A stretch of 19,266 nt of DNA from Bacteroidia bacterium. GTDB taxonomy: Bacteria > Bacteroidota > Bacteroidia > Chitinophagales > Saprospiraceae. Each line of letters opens with the position of its first letter. The stretch's first letter is position 1. The position numbers and the translations under genes were made by a program. Of this stretch, positions 7,342 to 16,072 are shown piece after piece. The notes below the pieces were generated by a model. The model did not search any database and had not been told where the DNA came from. It saw only the letters and a list, made by a program, of their open reading frames with translations. The stretch spans positions 1-19,266 of the forward strand of contig JAUILM010000019.1 of the NCBI GenBank assembly GCA_030432855.1, in the 5' to 3' direction.

Positions 7342-7893
7342 CTACACGGGTATGAATTCTTCTTTAAGAATGGCATACATGAAGTTGTCACTCCAACCTG
7401 TCCTTAGTGGCAGGATTTTCCGCTTACGACCTTCCTGAGTCATCCCCAGATGTTCCAGTAAGCGTATTGACCTGGTGTTTTCTACGGCCACACCAGCTTC
7501 TATTCTATGCAGATCAAGGATATTAAAGGCAAACTGCAGTAATGCTTTGCAGCTTTCTATTCCGTAGCCCTTACCCCACTTGGTAGGAATAAGGTTGTAA
7601 TAGATTTCACCCATCTGAAAGCGTGTAGCGGCTAAGCGAATTCCTAACTCCCCAACAAATTCTCCAGACATCGCTTCCCGAATAGTCCAGGCTATTTGGG
7701 TGGGGTTTCTGCGTCCCATAATCTTAAGTATGGGGCTGAGCAGTTGTGAGGTTTGTTGTCTGTCTTTGGGGATCCCAATGGTGTTATATTTAGCTACTGC
7801 CTCGTGACAATGAAGCTCATGCATAGCATCGATATCAGTGGCTGTTAAAGGGGATATGAAAAGTCTCTCTGTCTGAATATTATAATCCTTCAC
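7342..7893 (-). CDS. GNAT acetyltransferase (RimJ/RimL type)
   Basis: The protein opens with IQTERLFISPLTATD, the usual first strand of RimJ/RimL-type N-acetyltransferases, and contains the acetyl-CoA loop PTKWGKGYGIESCKALLQFAF (the Q/R-x-x-G-x-G/A region) and HRIEAGVAVENTRSIRLLEHLGMTQEG, the conserved C-terminal part (N-x-x-S-x-x-L-x-x-x-G). I chose the GTG at 7893, 13 bp after the enolase gene stop. The open frame reaches a GTG at 7947 (201 residues), but that would add an unalignable 18 residues and overlap the enolase gene by 41 bp. Both starts are GTG, so the start is uncertain. Substrate unknown; relatives modify ribosomal protein N-termini or antibiotics. It lies between the enolase-type enzyme and the phosphatase, probably in one operon. 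Confidence 0.85.
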   Translation of the reverse strand: MKDYNIQTERLFISPLTATDIDAMHELHCHEAVAKYNTIGIPKDRQQTSQLLSPILKIMGRRNPTQIAWTIREAMSGEFVGELGIRLAATRFQMGEIYYNLIPTKWGKGYGIESCKALLQFAFNILDLHRIEAGVAVENTRSIRLLEHLGMTQEGRKRKILPLRTGWSDNFMYAILKEEFIPV

Positions 7894-7906
7894 GGCGGTG
7901 AAGGTA

Positions 7907-9175
7907 CTAATCCCACCAGTCTTCGCCTTCGACAAGATATTTTTCACGTATTAATGACTCATTGAGCTGGATACCGAAACCAGGTCGATCACTCAGCTGA
8001 ATATGACCATTTTGAATCACGGGTTTATCATATCCCAGGACTTCAGGATCGCCATTGATACCGTTTCCTTCCCGGTTAGAATCACTAACCATGAATGCTT
8101 CGTGTGCCAGAAATTCACGTACTGATGCGGCAAAGTTAGCCGAAGCAATTGTAGCAATCGGACCGGCTACATTATGGGTAGCCACCGGGATCAAATACGT
8201 TTCTGCCAGATCGGCGATTTTTTTAGCCTCCAGGAGACCACCAGCCATTGACACATCGATCTCAATCATGTTGACACCCTGATGTACAATAAAGGGTCTG
8301 AAGTCTGTTCTTCCATAGAGGTTTTCTCCACACAGGATGGGCACTGGTGACTGCTCCGTAAGTTTGACCCACTGTTCATTGAAGGCAATGGGCATGGGAT
8401 CCTCCATCCAAATAGGCCGGATGGGTTCCATGGCTCTGGCCAGCCGCAATGCGCTATCAAAATCAAACTCCCAATGGCAATGAACAGCGATATCAAAGTC
8501 CGATCCCACGGCATCCCGAAGATTTTGATATCCCTGCGCATTTCGATCGACCTCGCCATTCGACAACCGACGATTATCCAGTTTGTCCCATTCCTGATCT
8601 CGCAGGACATTTACTTTGGCCGCAGTCCAACCAAATTTGTGCACCCGCTCAGCAAATTCAGCGCAGGAGTCCTTACTAAGCATGTCACGAGGTCCCGATG
8701 ACAAGTAGGCTCTGACTTCAGATACATGCGATCCACCACCCAAAATACGATGAACCGGCTGATCAGTGAGTTTGCCAATGATATCCCACATGGCAAACTC
8801 AACCCCGGTGATGGCATGTGTAGCTACTCCATGATTACCACCATAATAGGATGTCCGGGTACTCATTTTGAATACCAGACGCTCCAGATCGAATGGGTCC
8901 TGGCCCATCAAGATAGGCTTACAAACATTTAGCACCACGTCTTTTGCACCCAGACCTGTTTCATCATGATGACACTCCCCTATACCGACGATGCCGGCAT
9001 CCGTTTCAATTTTTACAATGGGGCTAATGCGAAACCCAATTTTAACGCGGACGCACTTTACATCCGTGATTTTTACTCTTTTTAATAAGGGGGCAGCCAG
9101 GAGGTTGAAGTAAGGCATACACGTGGCTGCGGGCAGTGCCATACACATATTTCGTAAAAAGGTGCGCCTATCCAT
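7907..9175 (-). CDS. Exported enolase-superfamily enzyme, galactonate dehydratase-like
   Basis: A 422-residue mandelate racemase/muconate lactonising family member. It begins MDRRTFLRNMCMALPAA, a Tat-like signal (RRTFLR) with a hydrophobic core, so it is predicted to act outside the cytoplasm, unlike most of the family. Capping domain is about 35-150, barrel domain about 155-400. Motifs resemble D-galactonate dehydratase: K-V-N (187-189) for its K-L-N, MEDP (257-260, Glu258), CGEN (282-285, Glu284), and THNVAGPIA (333-341, His334) for its 'H-C-P-L-G-P'. The first metal ligand is odd: where relatives read D-F-H, this protein reads H-C-H (232-234) after DIAV. A sugar-acid dehydratase or epimerase is likely, but substrate is unknown. 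It heads a three-gene minus-strand run with the acetyltransferase and phosphatase. Confidence 0.87.
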   Translation of the reverse strand: MDRRTFLRNMCMALPAATCMPYFNLLAAPLLKRVKITDVKCVRVKIGFRISPIVKIETDAGIVGIGECHHDETGLGAKDVVLNVCKPILMGQDPFDLERLVFKMSTRTSYYGGNHGVATHAITGVEFAMWDIIGKLTDQPVHRILGGGSHVSEVRAYLSSGPRDMLSKDSCAEFAERVHKFGWTAAKVNVLRDQEWDKLDNRRLSNGEVDRNAQGYQNLRDAVGSDFDIAVHCHWEFDFDSALRLARAMEPIRPIWMEDPMPIAFNEQWVKLTEQSPVPILCGENLYGRTDFRPFIVHQGVNMIEIDVSMAGGLLEAKKIADLAETYLIPVATHNVAGPIATIASANFAASVREFLAHEAFMVSDSNREGNGINGDPEVLGYDKPVIQNGHIQLSDRPGFGIQLNESLIREKYLVEGEDWWD

Positions 9176-9423
9176 TATGCTGATCTTTTGTAAAGCAGAT
9201 TCCTTAAAAATAGTACTTTTTCCTGGGCACTCATCCTACTGCACGCGTGTTAATATTCACCAATGCCGAACTGTTGCTCATTATGCAATAAAGTGCTGTG
9301 TTAAAGGATCATCAGTCCTGATCACAAGACCAATTTTCCCCAGAAACCCCAGACTTTGAATAACCATTACTATCTTTCAGTGTTAGTGATGAAGAGAATC
9401 TTTTTTAATTAAACTCAAACTTT
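9176..9423. promoter_or_regulatory. Divergent intergenic region, enolase-type gene and carbonic anhydrase
   Basis: These 248 bp separate the divergent starts at 9175 (-) and 9424 (+), so both promoters must be here. On the plus strand TATCTTTC (9371-9378) resembles the -7 element of the carbonic anhydrase gene; the only TTTG (9355-9358) is 12 bp upstream, too close for a consensus -33. I found no convincing promoter for the minus-strand gene and no protein-coding frame. Confidence 0.35.
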
Positions 9424-9990
9424 ATGGAAATTGATCAGGTACTGGATAGACTCAAGACAGGAAACAAGCGATTTGTGGTTGACAAATTGGATGGCAAGTT
9501 GCAGGACAGCTCACGTAGAAACTCCCTTACGGGTGGGCAACAGCCATATGCCATTATTCTAAGTTGTGCAGATAGTCGGGTCGTTCCGGAGCTTGCATTT
9601 GACACTGGACTCGGCGAATTATTTGTGATACGAGTGGCTGGTAATGTAGCTAACACCTCCTCAATAGCCAGTATTGAGTATGCCGTTGCACATTTAGGCA
9701 CAAAAGTGATCGTAGTGCTGGGACATCAAAGTTGTGGTGCCGTGACAGCAGCCGTGGGAGGTGGTGATAATGGCTATAATCTCAATCATTTATTATCACA
9801 TATTGCTCCAGCGATTGCAGCTTCAGGTGAAGGAGCAGATATTGCAGACGTGGTCAAGAAAAATGCGGAGTTGACGGTGGAGTCATTAAAGGAACGATCT
9901 GCAATTATTAGAAGTGCCGCAGATAGTGGTGCCCTTAAAATCGTCCCGGCATATTATAACTTAGATAGCGGAAAAGTAGACTTTCTATAG
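9424..9990 (+). CDS. Beta-class carbonic anhydrase
   Basis: A 188-residue protein with all beta-carbonic anhydrase signatures: SCADSRVVPE (47-56; zinc ligand Cys48 and the Asp50-Arg52 dyad), the GELFVIRVAGN segment (64-74), and VLGHQSCGA (98-106; zinc ligands His101 and Cys104). It interconverts CO2 and bicarbonate, and in heterotrophs supplies bicarbonate for carboxylases. No signal peptide is present, so it should be cytoplasmic. The Val-Gly-rich, C-terminal GALKIVPAYYNLDSGKVDFL stretch (truncated here) is the usual end ('v.ga.ydl.tG.v.fl'), so the protein is complete. Its stop is only 3 bp from the stop of the convergent hydrolase gene. Confidence 0.96.
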   Translation: MEIDQVLDRLKTGNKRFVVDKLDGKLQDSSRRNSLTGGQQPYAIILSCADSRVVPELAFDTGLGELFVIRVAGNVANTSSIASIEYAVAHLGTKVIVVLGHQSCGAVTAAVGGGDNGYNLNHLLSHIAPAIAASGEGADIADVVKKNAELTVESLKERSAIIRSAADSGALKIVPAYYNLDSGKVDFL

Positions 9991-9993
9991 AGG

Positions 9994-11541
9994 TTATTCT
10001 AACTGCTTTAGACGTTGTCTTGCATTTAAATTTGAAGAATCCAGTCGCAGGCTTTCCTTAAAATGATAAATTGCCTGCACTGGATTTTTGTTGTAAAGTA
10101 AGATTTCGGCCAAACTATCATGCAGGTTGCCTGACTCAGGAAAGAGGTGAATTCCTAAATTTAATACTTCAATCCCGGCCTTATACCGGATGGGATGAAA
10201 ACCTAATTGTAATCCCAGGTTGTTTATCTGCCACTCCTGCACCTTGAAGCTGGTATCTATGAACATTAAAGAATCAATCAGCTTCTCCAAATCAGCATAC
10301 TTTTTGGATTTTGCAAGGTCATGAAACATTTCAAATGAGGCACCGGAGTGCAAAGGTCTCTTACTCTCAATGGTGAAGGGCACTTCATCAGATGCTAATG
10401 ACTCGATATACTCTTTTCCTTCCTGCGGATGCTTTAAATATATATTTAAATATTCCATAATTACCCTGGACATCCATCGGTAGGATGCAACGATTTGTTC
10501 CTCCGACATATCCTGCCGAGGATCACGATCACTCAAAAGCACCCCTAGGGTGCTGAATTGCGAATGCGTAAGATGCTGCATCACTATTTTAATTGCCGCA
10601 CTATTCGTTAAATCATTATAAAATTGAAAATTATTATTGAGTGAAGTATCAATACCATCTTCCAGCATGACACTAAGAGGTATAGGTTTTTGCGAAAAAT
10701 GGATAAAAGGAACATCCACTCGGGAAATATCAGCACTTGCTGAAGCCAACAAAGTCGGATACTGATATTTGACACTACCATCCAGACTCACGTTCACCCG
10801 GATTTTTTCATGTATGATTTGAGCCAACACATTGGAAAGCCCTCCAAAACTAAATCCCATGGTACCTACTGTATTCTTATCCGCTTGAGGTATTTTTCCG
10901 AGCTCCTCGTAAAGAAACAATATATCCCGTGCCTGAGTCTCCATATCTCTGGTAGATCCTCCATCAAAATATAGGTGCTCGGTTCCACGACTGGGACTTG
11001 ATATGACAATGTATCCATTACTGGCCAGGAATTCAGAAAGAGAAAAGTTTTCAATTGATGAAGCCTGGTAGCTAGGTGCATAAATAATGACAGGAAAAGA
11101 TTCATCCACCATCGGTGCTTCAGGTAGCGACCATGCCACTGAGTCCATCAATGCGTTATTTTTGGGGTTGTTCGGAAACTCAAACCAATTTAAGAGTTGC
11201 TCATCAGGCAGGTACTCCCATTCCTTTTCCTGGCTATCTATACGCAGGTAATCCTTGATGGTAAGTTTATTTTCATCAGGAACGCCGTTCATGGCTGGAT
11301 ACCATATACTTACTGGGATAGGTCGGAATGAAGACTTTTCGGTCCAGTCAAATAAACGTTTGTATGTGCGGGTTGAATCATAAGTGAGATAGTGCCTGAA
11401 ACCAACATCATATTTACCTTTAGGAGGGTAAACACTCCTCACAGAAATATCTGTAGCATGAGTCTGCTGCGACAGAGCGACATAACTCAGTAGTATGAAA
11501 GATATTACGGGAATAAGGTCTTTTAATGCACTTGATTTCAT
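9994..11541 (-). CDS. Secreted alpha/beta-hydrolase (PAF-acetylhydrolase-like) with TPR tail
   Basis: The ATG at 11541 is preferred to the one at 11571 because it places a clean signal peptide at the N-terminus (MKSSALKDLIPVISFILLSY, then VALSQ), giving 515 residues. The body (about 35-390) has a nucleophile elbow TMGFSFGGLSN with Ser231, a likely acid Asp254 in VSLDGS and a likely catalytic His326 in LTHSQFS, an order and sequence like bacterial dienelactone hydrolase and platelet-activating-factor acetylhydrolase-type esterases. The last 120 or so residues are TPR-like helix pairs (NLHDSLAEILLYNKNPVQAI). Substrate is unknown; an ester or short-chain phospholipid is likely. It is 75 bp from the permease gene stop on the same strand, so it may belong to that transcript, but this is not clear. 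Confidence 0.8.
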   Translation of the reverse strand: MKSSALKDLIPVISFILLSYVALSQQTHATDISVRSVYPPKGKYDVGFRHYLTYDSTRTYKRLFDWTEKSSFRPIPVSIWYPAMNGVPDENKLTIKDYLRIDSQEKEWEYLPDEQLLNWFEFPNNPKNNALMDSVAWSLPEAPMVDESFPVIIYAPSYQASSIENFSLSEFLASNGYIVISSPSRGTEHLYFDGGSTRDMETQARDILFLYEELGKIPQADKNTVGTMGFSFGGLSNVLAQIIHEKIRVNVSLDGSVKYQYPTLLASASADISRVDVPFIHFSQKPIPLSVMLEDGIDTSLNNNFQFYNDLTNSAAIKIVMQHLTHSQFSTLGVLLSDRDPRQDMSEEQIVASYRWMSRVIMEYLNIYLKHPQEGKEYIESLASDEVPFTIESKRPLHSGASFEMFHDLAKSKKYADLEKLIDSLMFIDTSFKVQEWQINNLGLQLGFHPIRYKAGIEVLNLGIHLFPESGNLHDSLAEILLYNKNPVQAIYHFKESLRLDSSNLNARQRLKQLE

Positions 11542-11616
11542 AAATATGTAGGTGTTGATTTGTCTTTCCATTTAAGAAGGAAAGATGGGCATCGATATTC
11601 ATTTATAATTTTTGGC

Positions 11617-14247
11617 CTATCTCGTTTCCCTGTTAAATATATCTGCTGGATTAGAGATTCCGTACCTTGCCACCAGACTTGTTATAGTCAAAATAGTCAG
11701 GGTAAGTATTATAATGGTTGACCACAAGTAGGATGACCATTGGATAGAAACACGATAGGCATATTGATCAAGCCATTGTTCCAATATAAGTTGTGTGATG
11801 GGGACAGAGATTAGTATTCCAGATAAGATCAGCATAATGTATTTCTTGCTAAACTGTGCTATCAGTGAAGTGATCCTGGCTCCCAATACTTTTCTAATCG
11901 CAATCTCTTTTTGCTGTGAAACGAGTAATATCATACATATACCAAATAATCCCAGAATAGCCAGAATAGTAGCGATAACCGCAAAGACTTCTACTACGCG
12001 GCGAACCTGCACCTCCGATGCATAGGATTTTTGTACCTCGTGATCTAGAAATTGAAATAAAAATGGACGCTGAGGAATGTGTCTTTCCCAAATGTGTCTG
12101 ACGCTGGTAAGAGTAGATTGCAGATCGTAAGTCTCCAACTGTAATACAAGGTAGCTAAAGGAAGAGGTAGGGCCTAGCGTCAAAGTCATAGGATTGATTT
12201 TATGGTGGTATGATTGATAACTGAAATCCTTAACCACACCCACTATTTCTCCCTTTTTGCCCCATTGTTCGAATCGCTTACCGATGATTTTATCTGCATC
12301 ATTATATCCAAACTGCCGTGCCGCCGCCTCATTGATTACTAAAGACTCTGAAAGGTCTTTAGGTCGATCTTTGTCATAATTTCGACCAGACACCAGCTCC
12401 AGCTCAAAATGATCTATGAAATCATGATCAATTTGGAATAAATCAAGAGCCGCCACTTGCATTTCCCCCGTCTCAGCTTCTATGTAGGTATCTGCTTTAG
12501 GAAAAAAGTTGCCTGGTAGGGTCCTGGAGGAGCAAATGCTACGTACGTGTGGATGAGAAAGGAATGCTCTCTTAATATTTTCAATATTTTTCTGAACCTG
12601 AATGTCATCAGCAAAATCAAGCACTAGCATTTGATCTGATGCATAGCCAGGGTCCCGAGTGATCAAATACTTAAGTTGGTCTGATATTACCCATGTAGAT
12701 GAAATTAAAATAGCGCCAACTGTAAATTGAAAGAGTAAAAGAGCACGGGAAGTAAAACCTGTACTTTTTCTGTTTTGAAATCGGACTTTGTTAAATGAAA
12801 GTAGTTTGAGTGCCGGCACCAGGGCGGATGCAAGGACCATAGTAAGTAGGAACGAGAAAGCTAGTAATACGTGTTTTGAGTTCAAGATGCTGGTTGGTAC
12901 GAAATCAATCTGAACGAAATTTTCAAAATAGGGCCATGACACTATAATAAACAATATTGCGATGGTGATTGCCAGGATGCTATGAATAAAAGTATCTGTT
13001 ATGAAGTGACTGATAATGTCATTTCTTTGTGCACCCAAGTATTTTCGCAATTTTAATTCATCCAGCCTCTGTGAAGTTTGTCCAATGCGGATGTTGACAA
13101 AGTTTATGAATGCGACAAGTAAAATTAGTAGGCCGGCAGTCAGAAAAACTAACAGTTTTTTGAGCTGACCAGTATCTCCGGGTTGTCGCTTGGCATCCGA
13201 GTAGAGATAAGCCTGTGAGAGTGGTTCAAAAGTCAATGAGTAGGATACATTCTTTAAGTCTGGAATGTTTAAATCAGAGAGCCTGGCTTCAATAGGCGCA
13301 ATGCTTTTTCCTGGTGCCAGACTGAAGTATGTATAGAAATCAACATAATTCCAACTTTCGAAAAATTGTGGTCTTTCGGACCTTAAGGAAGACATGGATA
13401 ATAAAATGTCAAAGGTAAAGTGCGAGTTTTCAGGAATGTTTTCGAGTATACCAGCGACCTTGTATGGGGTTTTATTATCGACAAGGATTGTTTTTCCAAT
13501 AGCTTTTTTGCTGCCGAAGAATTTCTTGGCAATATCTTCCGTTAGCACCAATGTATTTGGTTCGTCAAGTACGTGTTGTTGAGTACCTTCCAGTAACTTC
13601 CAACTAAAAATGCGCAATAGATCAGTATTCGCAAAATGAACCATTGATTCCTGATACCTTGCTTCTCCAACTGAAAATAAATAGCTATGCCGGCCGGTAA
13701 ATTGGCCTACAAATTCGACTTCTGAAAAGGACTCTTTTAGGGCAGGTCCTATCGGTGCATTGCCCCAAACTTGAAAATCTTTTAAATTAGATTTGCTTGC
13801 ACGGGATGGTTGTTTTTTTTCATAATCATAGTGATGCAACACTCGGTAGATTCTATTATAGGCCGCATGGTATTGATCATATGAAAACTCATGAAGTACG
13901 TAAATTGAGATTAGGAAGAAACTGATAAAAGCCAGAGCGAGACCTCCGATATTAATCGATGATATCAAAGGAGCTTTTTTTATCCCCCTTATAGATGCTT
14001 TTATGTTCTGATAGTGGAGAGAGCTTTTTACAAGCGAAACTTTTTGAGGAGTCCTGATTATACCAGGTCTCAACATTCGCAGAAACTCTGAAAATAATAC
14101 CCAATTAGCTATCAGACTGGGATGGTTCTGACGCTTTAAAAAGTACAGCTCTGTCAAATCCCCTTCCAGGTCCTCAAGTAGATGAGGATCACATAATAAA
14201 TTAAGTATTTTCAGTAAAATTCGCAGAAGAAACGGTTGACTACTCAT
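11617..14247 (-). CDS. MacB/FtsX-type ABC permease with N-terminal prefix domain
   Basis: An 876-residue membrane protein. Residues 1-60 form a 'permease prefix' domain: helical, with HLLEDLEGDLTELY (22-35) as the recognisable core. A first transmembrane segment lies at about 95-118 (SINIGGLALAFISFFLISIYVL), followed by a MacB-like periplasmic domain (about 120-370), two or more membrane segments with an FtsX-like cytoplasmic turn (ELKLRKYLGAQRNDI, about 395-410), another periplasmic domain, and a final FtsX block with KEIAIRKVLGARITSL near 785-800. This duplicated layout is typical of Bacteroidota. No ATP-binding subunit is encoded in the window, so it must use one from elsewhere. The PadR gene lies 5 bp upstream, the standard pairing for this permease group. 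The role is probably efflux or envelope stress response (family knowledge). Confidence 0.92.
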   Translation of the reverse strand: MSSQPFLLRILLKILNLLCDPHLLEDLEGDLTELYFLKRQNHPSLIANWVLFSEFLRMLRPGIIRTPQKVSLVKSSLHYQNIKASIRGIKKAPLISSINIGGLALAFISFFLISIYVLHEFSYDQYHAAYNRIYRVLHHYDYEKKQPSRASKSNLKDFQVWGNAPIGPALKESFSEVEFVGQFTGRHSYLFSVGEARYQESMVHFANTDLLRIFSWKLLEGTQQHVLDEPNTLVLTEDIAKKFFGSKKAIGKTILVDNKTPYKVAGILENIPENSHFTFDILLSMSSLRSERPQFFESWNYVDFYTYFSLAPGKSIAPIEARLSDLNIPDLKNVSYSLTFEPLSQAYLYSDAKRQPGDTGQLKKLLVFLTAGLLILLVAFINFVNIRIGQTSQRLDELKLRKYLGAQRNDIISHFITDTFIHSILAITIAILFIIVSWPYFENFVQIDFVPTSILNSKHVLLAFSFLLTMVLASALVPALKLLSFNKVRFQNRKSTGFTSRALLLFQFTVGAILISSTWVISDQLKYLITRDPGYASDQMLVLDFADDIQVQKNIENIKRAFLSHPHVRSICSSRTLPGNFFPKADTYIEAETGEMQVAALDLFQIDHDFIDHFELELVSGRNYDKDRPKDLSESLVINEAAARQFGYNDADKIIGKRFEQWGKKGEIVGVVKDFSYQSYHHKINPMTLTLGPTSSFSYLVLQLETYDLQSTLTSVRHIWERHIPQRPFLFQFLDHEVQKSYASEVQVRRVVEVFAVIATILAILGLFGICMILLVSQQKEIAIRKVLGARITSLIAQFSKKYIMLILSGILISVPITQLILEQWLDQYAYRVSIQWSSYLWSTIIILTLTILTITSLVARYGISNPADIFNRETR

Positions 14248-14252
14248 GGATT

Positions 14253-14585
14253 TCAGCTCGTATTTAGAATGGTATCAGGCAAATTATTCCATAACTGTTT
14301 CCTAAGTGCCATCGTCTCTACAAGCATGTCTTTTCCTGCCTGGGAAATGGTATAAAATCGCTTTCTCTTGCCACCTCTGATACTGGTTGCCTCTCCCAGT
14401 TCAGAAGTTAGGAATCCCTTCTTCTCCAATCGCCCCAGGGTGGTACGCAGTGCGCCGATACTGATGTTCTTCCCTGAGTGTTCTTCTATGCTCAACTTAA
14501 TCGAAAGACCATATGCATCATCTGATAGACCGGCGACAGTCAATAGAACTACTTCTTCAAAGGAGCCGATCTGCTGTGATTTCAT
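14253..14585 (-). CDS. PadR-family transcriptional regulator
   Basis: A 110-residue winged-helix protein. The ATG at 14585 is chosen because PadR proteins start just before the first helix (here MKSQQIGSFEEVVLLTV); the frame also has an earlier ATG at 14621, which would add 12 residues and run into the operator-like repeat. Recognition features are the SFEEVVLLTVAGL start, YGLSIKLSIEEHSGKNISIGALRTTLGRLEKKGFL (the helix-turn-helix and recognition helix), and the wing with a GGKRKRFYTIS hairpin. The C-terminal dimerisation helix is short, as in PadR-s1 (minimal) members. It is the upstream gene of the operon with the permease (5-bp gap), consistent with a repressor of that operon that also represses itself. 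Confidence 0.93.
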   Translation of the reverse strand: MKSQQIGSFEEVVLLTVAGLSDDAYGLSIKLSIEEHSGKNISIGALRTTLGRLEKKGFLTSELGEATSIRGGKRKRFYTISQAGKDMLVETMALRKQLWNNLPDTILNTS

Positions 14586-14619
14586 AACTATTAAAGCTAA
14601 ATTGTAGCGAATATAGAAC

Positions 14620-14646
14620 AATAATAGCTATCATGTAGCTTTTATT
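14620..14646. promoter_or_regulatory. Candidate PadR operator
   Basis: Arms aataatagcta (14620-14630) and tagcttttatt (14636-14646) form an inverted repeat with one mismatch in 11 bp and a 5-bp spacer (tcatg). It is 35 bp upstream of the PadR start codon, next to a -7-like TATTATTG on the minus strand (14626-14619). PadR proteins typically bind inverted repeats in front of their own gene, so this is the best operator candidate in the window. The link to PadR is inferred from position. Confidence 0.5.
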
Positions 14647-14744
14647 AGATTGGAAGCTGAATTTATTGATTTGATAAACTAAGTGGGGGAGGGGTCTGAT
14701 CTGTATTTTTACCCGGTAGTACTAAATTGTCTAGTTCCAGTTTC

Positions 14745-16058
14745 CTAGTCTTGAATCATCGAAGCAGTCAGTGGCAAGGAAAGAAGCTCACCAAATAGTT
14801 GCCAGCGCTTCTCGGGATTGTCGGCCGTACCACCCTGTCTTTCAATATAATCGGCTACCAGATCCAGGCCAAGGTTGTAATTAATTACGTAGCTCCGGTA
14901 TTGGTCAAAAAAGCGAGTGCGTTGCAGGGCTCGATCGGGTTCATATAATAAGTATTTTTCAAGCATCTGCGCCGCTTCCTCACGTGTGATATCTCCATTC
15001 AGGTATGATCGTGCGGCTTCATTGCCTGCGTAGTTTAATCTTGATCGTAGTTGTTGTATCTGATGATAAGTGTCTGCCAAAGATGTGTCAATACCCGCAA
15101 TGGGATAGAGGACAGACTTATCAAATGTCAGTCTTTCTTCTCCGGGAAATGCCACGTCAATCCCATAATTGGCACTGCCTTCGGCTATTAGCGATTGAGG
15201 ACTGAATAGGGGATATACGGAAAATTCTACCCATCCCTTTTCAATTACCAGATTCTTTTCAAGCAGAGCATTAAAAACGTGGTGCCCTGGATATCCTTCA
15301 TGACAGGCAAGATCGATGGCACGTTCTATGTAAATCGGGAAGTCGGTGTTTAATTGGATGAGACTCTGGCCATCACCCTGATAGTAGTTGTAGCCTGACC
15401 ACGATTTATCGTTGACGTATTCCACCACGAAGTTTTCATTCGCCGGGAGATCGTAATACTTATTAGTACGAAGTCTCGCTTCTTTTATGGCTGCCTGAAA
15501 AACTGCGTCGAGCTTGTCAGTTGGAATGATGAATTGCTGACTAAAGGATTGATATCGTTCTTGCAAGCTACCTTCTCCAGCCAGCAGGTTATCTAGATTG
15601 GACAATAGCACATCAAAAGTGTCAAGAGGAATGTGTGGTGGTTCTGCATCGTACAGCATCATGGCTTCTTCATCAAAAGAAAAGGTGCTGCCTCCCAGCA
15701 TTGCAACCTTCGTTTTTACCGCCATAAGTTGTTTCTGTAGCAATTGAATGCGTGTTTTCACAAGATCTTCCACCTGAGATACATCGAGATCAGCCAGGGC
15801 CTGCTCCAGATGGGTACACTGATCCATGAACTCTTCGGTTGGAAATGGAGCGTCCTCGGAGATTTGTGTTGCTGGTTTCAAAGCATCCGGACCATAATAG
15901 GCATCTACAAAGTCACCGTCATACTGGCCTACTTGCAGTACTAATCTCACATATTCTGCCGCAATGTCATCTACCGTCATATTTTCTTGATTATCCCCAC
16001 AACCCCAAATAATGGCACTTAGCGCAAACAACTGAATGAAATTGGAAATCTTTTGCAT
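14745..16058 (-). CDS. DUF885-like metallopeptidase lipoprotein
   Basis: A 437-residue lipoprotein: hydrophobic signal and lipobox IIWGC with Cys20, then a mainly helical body. The central motif LACHEGYPGHHVF (His253, Glu254, His259, His260) matches the HE-x-x-P-G-H-H signature of DUF885-type proteins, which are taken to be zinc-dependent peptidases. A second conserved acidic site, LIAEGSANYG (Glu293), follows about 33 residues later, as expected for the third metal ligand. This makes a peptidase of the gluzincin-like fold plausible, though the substrate is unknown. It ends the five-gene minus-strand run, starting 14 bp after the patatin gene, and is 159 bp from the PadR gene. No terminator was convincing beyond it. 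Confidence 0.85.
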   Translation of the reverse strand: MQKISNFIQLFALSAIIWGCGDNQENMTVDDIAAEYVRLVLQVGQYDGDFVDAYYGPDALKPATQISEDAPFPTEEFMDQCTHLEQALADLDVSQVEDLVKTRIQLLQKQLMAVKTKVAMLGGSTFSFDEEAMMLYDAEPPHIPLDTFDVLLSNLDNLLAGEGSLQERYQSFSQQFIIPTDKLDAVFQAAIKEARLRTNKYYDLPANENFVVEYVNDKSWSGYNYYQGDGQSLIQLNTDFPIYIERAIDLACHEGYPGHHVFNALLEKNLVIEKGWVEFSVYPLFSPQSLIAEGSANYGIDVAFPGEERLTFDKSVLYPIAGIDTSLADTYHQIQQLRSRLNYAGNEAARSYLNGDITREEAAQMLEKYLLYEPDRALQRTRFFDQYRSYVINYNLGLDLVADYIERQGGTADNPEKRWQLFGELLSLPLTASMIQD

Positions 16059-16072
16059 GACTGTTTTTTGTG

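Noticed and set aside
7894..7947. A GTG at 7947 as start of the GNAT gene, overlapping the enolase gene by 41 bp.
   Set aside because: The extra residues do not resemble the family; the GTG at 7893 begins just before the conserved IQTERL strand and avoids the overlap.
1550..9175. A sugar-acid catabolic cluster linking the FAH-fold gene and the enolase-superfamily gene.
   Set aside because: They are more than 5 kb apart with the RRM, DUF1835, pentapeptide and asparaginase genes between, and no sugar transporter or kinase is present.
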